Positions 55,996 through 64,000 of a stretch of 64,000 nucleotides of DNA are shown here, in pieces. The notes under the pieces were generated by a model, which saw only the letters and a list, made by a program, of their open reading frames with translations, was not told the origin of the DNA and did not search any database. Both the position numbers and the translations under genes were made by a program. The DNA comes from Vicugna pacos (lineage: Eukaryota > Chordata > Mammalia > Artiodactyla > Camelidae), in the NCBI RefSeq assembly GCF_048564905.1, contig NC_132996.1:8990001-9054000 (forward strand), given 5' to 3'. The first letter of the stretch is position 1, and each line of letters opens with the position of its first letter.

Positions 55996-57055
55996 TATGC
56001 ATGTAAAATATGCTCCCAAGAGATCATACCTAGTGAATAGCATTATTATTACATCCATTTTCCACAGTGAAATCATCATCACTATTCTGAAGTGAATGGA
56101 ACAACCCAAATGGGTGACAAGCCGACAGGAGACAAAGACGCAGGGTGCGACTCAAACCCGTAAGGGTAAGTGGTTGCAGGTAAATCATGCTGTGGAGTCT
56201 GCATGACAGTCATTTGCATTAGAAATATATCCAAGGGGAGATGTTTGAAGTTGGAAGGACATCAGTGTATTTTACATGAGTGACTGGTGAGAGCATTACT
56301 TTCTATTACTAATAGAAGTAGGCTTAGAAAATGCCAATAGTGCATGAATTAAATTCTCAGCTCATTATATGATATTCACAGGAGTCCCACCATAAATAAC
56401 AAGGGAAAACCCGCGTTTATCAACAAAGGCTTAAGGTGAACACTTCCTTCAGTGATCTGGGTTCCCCGTGCAGCCAAACCAGAGGGGAGCAATGAAAGTG
56501 ATACCTGAAAAAGAGTAGTGTACTTCTCAAGTACGGCGGGGAGTTGAAGTTTCCCACATGCTGTGTTCCAGGGGAGTACAACCCGTCTGAGTGAAGTCTT
56601 TAGGACATGTTCTCTACACAGGCATTTCTGCATTTTGCATTTTTTGAATCACATTTGCTTGTCGGGGACAAGCTCTCCCCAAAGCCTCTGAATCATAAAT
56701 GTGCTACATGATTTTCTAAAGAACACTGCAATGTGATTCATACACCCAAGGGCAAGAATGGGTATTAAATCAATGTCAGGCTTTGTGTTTTTTCATCAGG
56801 TTTGATTCTATGATAGGACTCTTTAGCTTGAAGATATTTTTGTACTTGGAAACTCTGACAAATAAAGGAGGTCAAGGAGGGAAATACTGCAGACTTCACT
56901 CGTATATTTGTGTGTCTAGGAACATATTGTGTGTATGGAGTAAATGAAAAGAATTTGTATTAATAATTGTTGTCCTCCATTAATTGTTTATTATATTGTA
57001 GGCTCTCATGTTATAGCAGATATAATATTTTAATGAATACAGAAATGACCCAACT
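55996..57055. other. Unassigned sequence
   Basis: No repeat is named. The 85-codon antisense frame at 56376-56633 has no recognisable domain or signal. Confidence 0.45.
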
Positions 57056-57059
57056 ATGA

Positions 57060-57165
57060 GTTTTATGATCCTGTCTCTCTCACTTGCCCTTTTATTTCTA
57101 GAACATAGTACAGTGCCTGGAGCATAATACACACTCAATGAATATTTTAGTAAATAAAATATTTT
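57060..57165 (+). mobile_element. L2 3' end, sense
   Basis: The text tctagaacatagtacagtgc, ctggagcataatacacactc and aatgaatattttagtaaat matches the L2 3' end 'cctagcacagtgcctggcacatagtaggtgctcaataaatatt'. Confidence 0.72.
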
Positions 57166-57797
57166 TTAAATAATTGAAATTTATCTTTATAATACCCTTG
57201 AGGCAAATATTCCCAGTTTATAGATGAGTTGATACAGTCCCTTTTGCTGTTCAGAAATTTGCTGTTAACTGTAGAGGCAGATCTATCACAAAAAGAGCTC
57301 TCGTCTGTTAAATGAAATAGTAGGCATTCAATCTACTGCTCGGGAAGTTACTGTTAATAGGATAGTGAATCTTATCTTTCAGGCTATGCCTAATGTTTGA
57401 CCTTAAATGAATCCTATCTTTCAAAGCTGAGAGATCCTTTCTAAAACTTACAGCCCTCACTCTCCAGTCAATCAGAGGATACATTTTGGGGGTCCCAAAT
57501 GACACCCAGTACAGATGAGGTAACCCATCAAGGGAATAATTTCAGAATATGTTTTACAGCTTTACCATTGCTAACACTCTGTCTTACATGAGCCATTCTT
57601 AGTTTTCATGTTAGAAGTCCACCTGTCCGCAAAGTCCAACTGAGAGTCCACTTCTTCATAGACCCTTCCCTCCCCACTCAACTAGGAGTGCTGTTTCTTT
57701 TCCATCAGTGACTGTAACATTTAGCATATATTTGTAATCCACAATTAGTTAAATATGTCCTTTGCTTCAACTTTATGTGCATTAAGGTTCTGCCTCC
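57166..57797. other. Unassigned sequence
   Basis: No feature is supported. A pyrimidine-rich, L2-like trace may lie at 57600-57760 but lacks firm landmarks. Confidence 0.4.
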
Positions 57798-58189
57798 TGT
57801 GATGGTTATTTTTATGTGTCCGCTTGGCTAGCCCACAGTACCCAGACACCTGGTCAAACAGTATTCCAGGTGTTTCTACGAAGGTGTTCTTAGATGACAC
57901 TAACGTTTAAAACACTAGACTTTGAATAAAGTCTATTATGCTCAATCAAGTGGATGGGGCTCCTTCAGTCTGTTGAGTCATAGAAAAACAACTGACCTCC
58001 CTGGAAGAAAGCATTCTGCCCGCAGATGGCCATCAGACTTGACATTGAACGGTTCTCTAGGTCTCCCGCCTGGATTTTAGACTTTAGATTTACCAGCCTC
58101 CACAATGACATGGGCCAGTTTCTTAAAATAAATCTCTCTCTCACATCTTATTAGTCTTATTTTTCTGGAGAGCCTTGACTAATATACCA
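57798..58189 (+). mobile_element. MLT1-type ERVL-MaLR LTR fossil, sense
   Basis: It begins tgtgatggttatttttatgt and proceeds through gtccgcttggctagcccaca, gtacccagacacctggtcaa, acttctgcc-like text, ttaccagcctccacaatgac, aaaataaatctctctctcac, and tctggagagccttgactaat. It ends in CA. This is the full landmark order of an MLT1 LTR with ends apparently present. Only cct is shared by the 5-bp flanks, so a target duplication is doubtful. It is isolated, ancient and non-functional. Confidence 0.87.
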
Positions 58190-59560
58190 CCTTAACTAGA
58201 ATTTTGTGCTTTTTATAGAAAAGTCTTGAGTATCACATGTTTGTGTATCCCCCCAGGACCCTTCCATTCATCCGTTCTTCTTCCTCAAATATTTATAAAG
58301 CATATACTATGGGTGCAAATAAAGGGCACCAGCATAGAACTATGCATATATGGTCACTTGATACATAGATTTTCTGAATAAACACTATTTTTCACATTCA
58401 CTCCAATAAGGCACCTAACAACTACTTTTGTTACTAAATTGCTGGTTATGAACTTGAAACTTGTATTTGTACAGTGACTACCTTAGGACTAGGGAGTAAC
58501 TTTGTACTGGGAGAATATGATTCAACCTGTAGGAATGAACTTTGTGTTCTTTGCTATCAATTTCAGTGATGTTATTATGCCGTTATTAAATGTACAAAAT
58601 GGGTTCAAAATAACTTCCATTTAAATTGAAATAAATTTCAGTCCTGATTGTTATCTTGGTTGTGAAAGAATATTTATTACACAAAGTGCTGTTGGTATCC
58701 TTAAGAAGTCTGTTAATGGTTAGAAGAAGTAAGATAGTGGTGGTATCTGGAATATAAAGAAAGAAAATGAATGCAAAATCCAGCTCTTATATTGCTTTCA
58801 AAGGAAGCATCTTCCAATCATAAATTCAAACAAAAATTCACAAGACCTGATGAATTAGAAGCAAACTGCATTGTCATTGAGGTAACAGACAGTCTAAATT
58901 ATACCTCAGAGTCTGAAAAATATATTAGACACACTTACATAAAGTAAAAAGAAAATTCTTTGGTGTCAAATAAAGTATGAGTACTAAATGCCAATTACTG
59001 TTGTAACCGTCACTCCTTAAAGCTTTCACATGACAATTAGCTCTCTCAGAAATCTTAATGACTGTAGTTTGAAAGCAAGAAATCTTCAAGCAACTGTGTA
59101 TCATCACTCTGGTTACATCTTCTATTTCTACTTCATGATATAAAGGAACTGCTAGGAACAACATGCTTGAAAATTAGAGAAAAGATTAATTTTTCCACTG
59201 ATCTTATAATATACAAATGCATGCAGCGGATTTTATTGACTCTCAAATGCCAAACACCCCATGGGCATATAGACAGGGCTTCTATCCAGTGGAATGCTGG
59301 TAAATACCTAACAACTAGATCACGAAACAAAGCAAGTCCTTATTTTAGTGTCTCAGTTTCCTTAGTGAAATACTCCATCAAGGGCAATTTCAAGCTACCA
59401 GTATGAAGTCACTGAATTTGGCACTGGAAAGAGACGCGTAAAATCAGCTATTGAGACCCGCTGTGAGCTGGCAGCAGAACACTGCTGCTTGTGCCCGCTG
59501 GCCCTCAGGGCTCCTATGTCTTCAATTATGTGATTAGGAGGACTGTACCGAGCAGCTCTG
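58190..59560. other. Mostly unassigned sequence
   Basis: A short L2- or MIR-like trace (cattcatccgttcttcttcc, caaatatttataaagcatat) may lie at 58262-58330. The remainder is AT-rich with overlapping chance frames at 58925-59406. Confidence 0.4.
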
Positions 59561-59564
59561 CTCA

Positions 59565-59745
59565 TTCACGACACACCATTCGGGCAGTTATATTCCTGTA
59601 TATCTTTGTGCACGTGTGTGGAATCATTTATTTTGCATAACATCTTAGAATCAGAATTGGTACAGGAACTAAATGGATATTTTTAAAAAGGTTTTGATGC
59701 ATATTATTAAACTGCCTCCTTGAAAGGTTGTACCAGCCTAGACTT
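59565..59745 (-). mobile_element. Old L1M ORF2 fragment, antisense
   Basis: The order ctgtatatctttgtgcacgt, agaatcagaattggtacagg and gcctccttgaaaggttgtac, ending cagcc, follows the antisense L1 text 'ttgtgcatatgtgcatttg ... gaagtggaattgctgggtca ... ccctccaaaaaggttgtacca'. It is very diverged. Confidence 0.55.
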
Positions 59746-62740
59746 AGGCAGTTAAGACTGAACAAGGGAAATAGCAAATGTGAACTGAGTTGATCTGAGA
59801 TTTGTCCTGTTTGTGTATGTCCCACAAAAGACGTTCTCAGCCCTTCCTGTCTGCCGTATACAAAGATCAAATATTACCCAAGTAATTGACACAACGAACC
59901 TGAAAGAAATGAAACTGCCAGAAAGATTACTGAACTCCTCCTCCAAAGTCTACAAGATACAGGGAGCGAGCATACCATGTGTGACTAACGAAACCATATT
60001 TAATGAATCCCTGAGGTCCTCAGCTGAGCCTCTGCATTCTCCCTACATCATCCGCCTTTTATTTCCGCAAGGAACTGCCGATTTATTTTGAATCCTCAAC
60101 ACAATGAAGGCTTTCCAATCCATTCTTCCCACTCCCTTGTCTTAGCTACACCTCAGTTTAAAAGGAAAGAAAAGCCCTCTTAACCATCTCCACTCATTGC
60201 TTTCACTGTTTCTTCCTTACAGTTTCCTTCTTGAGAAATCTCCCAGTGAGTAAGCACACATACAGATTTCAGGTGCAGAAACCCAGATGCAAGTAGGATC
60301 CTTCCCTGTGTTTGATTATGTCCTCAGACAGAAGCCTGAGTTCTTCACCTGTAAGTAATCATATCTTCCTAACCAGGTTTTTATAAGATTTTTTAAAATA
60401 ATATAAATTAAAAACTTTGAAAACCAGACAGTCATGCTTCCCTGTTCTCTCTTTCCTCTTAACCTTTCAGGAAATCTTTGGAGACAAATATAAAATAATT
60501 GATTTCTCTTGATATACAAACAATAAACCAGAGAAAATTAGCTGTTTAGAGAATTGTGTGTGATCCTGCTAAACATATGGAACATCACCCTTTGTTTTTT
60601 AAGCCGTTTTAAATAGCCATTTTTGATTGATTGAAACATCTTGATAATTTTCCACTGAGAATTTACAAACCATGAATCATATCTGCTTTTATATTAAAGT
60701 CACTGCTCTCATACAGTGAATACTTTGTCAGTGTGATTTTTATGTGTATTTTTCTGGGGAGAAGATGATTTCAGAACTCTGAATCTCTCATGGCTGTATG
60801 CAGTGGCTTTGTTTGTTTGTTTGTCTGTCCCCACCCACCCCAACCATGAGGGAGAAAGGTATTAATAATAAGAGAAAAGATTTAGCACCGAACGATAGTC
60901 CATTAGACAATCATGACATGTGAACAAAATTTAAAGAACGATACCTGTTACCTTTTCATACCAGTTGCTCTTCAGTCAGCTTAAAATTTTAAATCTAAGG
61001 TATATTAACAAAGAGCTCTTCAGCTTAATATAAAATGAAATACATTTCAAGGCTTTTCCCCTAATGCTCAGAATTTAGGAAATGTATTTACTTTAGTTGA
61101 CAATATTTACATGTTTTATTCTTATGCTATTAAAAAATCAGAACTTAGTGAAAAGCGTATTATCTAGAGTCATTTTGTTAACAGATTGGCTGCTTTCTTG
61201 GTTTGCCTTTCTTAATATGGTTTATCTTCTTAATATCCTTGACCTCAAAGTATTTTAGAAATATTCTGACTAAAGTTTATCTAGATCCTTCAGGCTCACT
61301 CCTCTGTTTTTGGCTATGCTTTATGTCAGAAAGAAAATGATACCAGACAGCAGTTGAGGAGACTAAGGAACCACCAATTAATGATTGCTTGCCAATTTAT
61401 TCAACTATGTTTCCGAACAAGTCCTTTCTTTGGCTTGCATGGTTTTCTTACAGCAAAAAAGAGAGAAGAGGTCAATGTAAACACTGAGAGAATATGCCTT
61501 TAATAGTTCCATTTGGAAAACAACCCCTCATGACTACCTCTTATTAAAATACAAACATAAGAAAAAATAACTATGGAAAGATATTAGAAAAATGTTTTCA
61601 CTTATGTAAATATATAAACACAGTCAGACCAGAACTGCAATGCTGAGAACAAATGTACTGGAATAGGTATCTGATTTCATTGGGGTAACAGATGCTTGGC
61701 TGCTTCAAGATACCAACAAGGATGTGAAAACAGGAGGCTGTAAGTCACCCCGCAATGTGTCAAAGCTTGAAATTTGTAAAGGATGCAGATCACTGAATTG
61801 CTGGCTTAATTGTGCGAACTGCTGTTGCCGTTAAAACTTGATTTTTAAAACTTTATTTCTCTATTGCATCACCACCTACAGCTTAAAGTATGCTAATTAT
61901 AGTTATAACGTTAAAACACTATATACTGAAAATCTAACAATTCTAATAATAATATATGAAATTGAAAGGGCATCTGTATATTTTAGAAAAGAATTATGAA
62001 ATTTCCTCCAAACCACCGGTTCTTGTTTCTTTTTTTCCCAGATCCGTTCCCACTGTTTTCATGTTTCAGGGAATGCTAAGGCTGGTTACATAAATGTGTT
62101 AATCTAGGTCATCTAATTGTCACAGACTAATTTGTTCTCAATTAAATTACTTAGAAGGCAGGCATCACACGCAGTATCCTGCCAGTAGGCTTAAAACCAT
62201 GATTATCAACAAAAAACTTTCTGTAATGGGAAGTCAAAGGGAATAAGAGTAAGAACTGCGAGAAAGGAGAATCTAAAATAGTCAGTATTCTTCTTCCAGA
62301 AAATATTTGCTAGAAAATATGTGTAGTAACATAGTCTATGGGTTAACAGACAGGTAAACTAAGTACCAAACTCAGTGCTAGAACAAAGATTAATTTTGAA
62401 AAATCAATAATGAATGCCCCCAGGGAAATTGTATTCACAAACAAGTCTTTTTCTTAATGCTCCTGAGCACTCTCTTTGCCTCTGTCTCCTCTGGTCTGAC
62501 TCAGCTTCCTAGCACACCAGGTTAATAGCATCATTTTTAGCCAGGAGCTTCTGAGCTCACTGGGTGGCCAGGTGTGCCCCTTGTGTTAAGAGGTATCACA
62601 TCTCAAGTATGTTTCCATACTTCAGTAGGCTACACGCAATCCAAATGCAGGGAATTTCAGACACGAACTTCAAATTCCAGGAAGCCTGCAAAGCCCAGAG
62701 AAGGAGTTCTGGTAAGACAAAAATCTTAAAAAAAAAATAA
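59746..62740. other. Long repeat-poor unassigned stretch
   Basis: Almost 3 kb without a repeat I can name, apart from a (TTTG)n patch at 60807-60824. Opposed frames near 59628-60091 (64-92 codons) show no motif. 60540-61250 is AT-rich with tgattgattga and similar cores. It could contain conserved non-coding DNA, untested. Confidence 0.35.
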
Positions 62741-62744
62741 AAAA

Positions 62745-63055
62745 AGACAAATGAACTCATTTACAAAACAGAAACAGACTCACAGACATAGGAAACAAAC
62801 TTATGGTTACTGGGGGAGGGGAGGGGTTAGGAAGGGATAAATTGGGAGTTTGAGATTTGCAGATTCTAACCCCTATATATAAAATAGCTAAACAACAAGT
62901 TTCTATTGTATAGCCTGGAGAGCTATATTCAATATCTTGCAGTAATCTATAATGAAAGAGAATATGAAAACAAATATATGTATGTACATGTATGACTGAA
63001 ACATTGTGCTGTACACCAGAAATTGACCAAAAATTGTAAACTAACTATACTTCAA

Positions 63056-63059
<4 letters not shown>
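62745..63059 (+). mobile_element. Recent L1 3' end, sense (camelid type)
   Basis: Landmarks are gacaaatgaactcatttaca, aaacaaacttatggttactg, agggataaattgggagtttg, gtgctgtacaccagaaattg, and aactatacttcaataaaa. The text is clean and close to the form I associate with camelid L1s. It is 5'-truncated, leaving only the 3' UTR. An A-rich stretch at 62729-62744 precedes it, and its tail has turned into a purine microsatellite. No clear target duplication is seen. Confidence 0.85.
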
Positions 63060-63090
<31 letters not shown>

Positions 63091-63097
63091 GAAAGAG

Positions 63098-63164
<67 letters not shown>

Positions 63165-63183
63165 AGCAAACAAGAAAGCAAGT
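63060..63183. repeat. (GA)n and (GAAA)n microsatellite grown from an L1 tail
   Basis: About 14 GA units lead into about 18 GAAA units, then degenerate into gaagcaaacaag. It starts exactly where the L1 A-tail should be. The 70-codon antisense frame at 63041-63253 is translated repeat. Confidence 0.95.
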
Positions 63184-64000
63184 GAGCAAACACTGGCAAA
63201 TTTAGATCATGACTTAAGTTGTTGCTAAGGGTTGTAGCTTTGGGGAAGGACACATGGAAATGGCAAATGTCCTTGGTAATGCATATTTATAGTTTCCTGG
63301 TCTTTTGACTATTTTAATATCACTATTTGGAGCCTTTCTGATCTTTTGGATTCGTCTTCCCTTCCATTCTACTTTTAGAACTCCCTGCGTACTGTCTCCA
63401 GAGGAATGTGAGCTTTCCCTTAAGGGAGGCGTCCCCCCTTGGCAAACCCAAGGGCATAAGAATGGGCTGAGGCAAAGGGAGAGAGGGGGCAGGCTGATTT
63501 TACTTGCCTAGGCTAAAGGAGTTTGGCTAATACAAACTTAACTCAAGAAATCTGGGACCAAGGCACAAGCAATAACAGAAGTTATTTGCCACATTTGCCA
63601 GATGTGTTCCCGGGACCTTGTGCCCTCAGCATCCTGTATCAGTGGTAAGTGACAGGTGTCTCCCTGTGCTTCTCTCCTCTCTCTCTCTTTACTCTCTCTC
63701 ACACACACACAAACAGGAGATTTTGAGTATTTGATGCCAGAGACAAATATTTAATTTACAAACAGTGTTTTGTTTACATGTTGTGTTAGTTATTTGGACA
63801 GTTCAAAAATATTCTGGCTCTTTCATTTCAGTCTGTAAACTGATGAGCATACAATTTGCTACAATTTCTTCTTTTGCCTACCAAGCTGGCTGTCGGTATT
63901 CCGGATTGTGGCTGCCCTTGTTTAATCTGGTTCCCCGTGTGAGGAAAACCACCACACAAAAAAGAGACATTAGCCAATCCATTATTTTATATACATATGA
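63184..64000. other. Unassigned sequence with (TC)n(AC)n microsatellite
   Basis: A (TC)n(AC)n tract lies at 63673-63712. The 68-codon frame at 63305-63511 has no motif. Nothing else is recognised up to the window end. Confidence 0.45.

Noticed and set aside
63041-63253. Phenylalanine/leucine/serine repeat protein
   Set aside because: It is a translation of the (GAAA)n and (GA)n tract.

Overview
The window is mammalian nuclear DNA: AT-rich and filled with L1, L2, MIR and MaLR repeats, with no dense gene content. The youngest L1 3' ends (antisense at 17494-17690 and 612-742, sense at 62745-63059) carry text I associate with camelid (Tylopoda) L1s, so alpaca, llama or camel is the best guess. 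That assignment rests on remembered repeat sequence, not on a search.

I find no supportable protein-coding exon, tRNA, rRNA, snRNA or CRISPR array. The longest open frames are only about 118-130 codons. The ones I can place are relics of L1 ORF1 or ORF2, lie inside L2 copies, or fall in the CpG-rich block. The window therefore reads as intergenic or deep-intronic sequence.

Layout. 1-5 kb: L1 fragments in both orientations, with an L1 A-tail directly abutting an antisense L1 ORF1 relic. 5-12.9 kb: mostly unassigned AT-rich DNA, an old antisense L1 (7.5-8.4 kb), MIR copies and a small 13-bp minisatellite. 12.96-14.2 kb: a long antisense L2. 14.2-25.5 kb: sparse sequence with a clean L1 insertion flanked by a 14-bp target duplication (17.48-17.70 kb), a palindromic DNA-transposon relic (18.4 kb), another L1 3' end, a MaLR LTR, an L2 and an L1 3' end. 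25.7-27.3 kb: an antisense retroviral LTR fossil next to a CpG-rich block, the only GC-rich stretch here and the best place to look for an unannotated transcript. 27.7-35.6 kb: hairpins, MIR, L2, an MLT1 fossil between dinucleotide repeats, and a 1.4-kb L1 ORF2/3' end. 36.4-39.6 kb: antisense LINE relics. 39.7-52.4 kb: a probable DNA-transposon relic, L2 and MIR copies, one tentative LTR-like block, and an L1 tail nested in an L2. 53.8-55.2 kb: an antisense L1 in which endonuclease and C-terminal segments are joined without the reverse transcriptase. 55.8-64 kb: MIR, L2, an MLT1 fossil, an old L1 piece, and a recent L1 3' end ending in a purine microsatellite.

No gene network can be described. 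Nothing seen amounts to a new biological system. The most checkable leads are the CpG-rich block, the internally deleted L1, the twin hairpins at 27.7 kb and the insertion-dated repeats.
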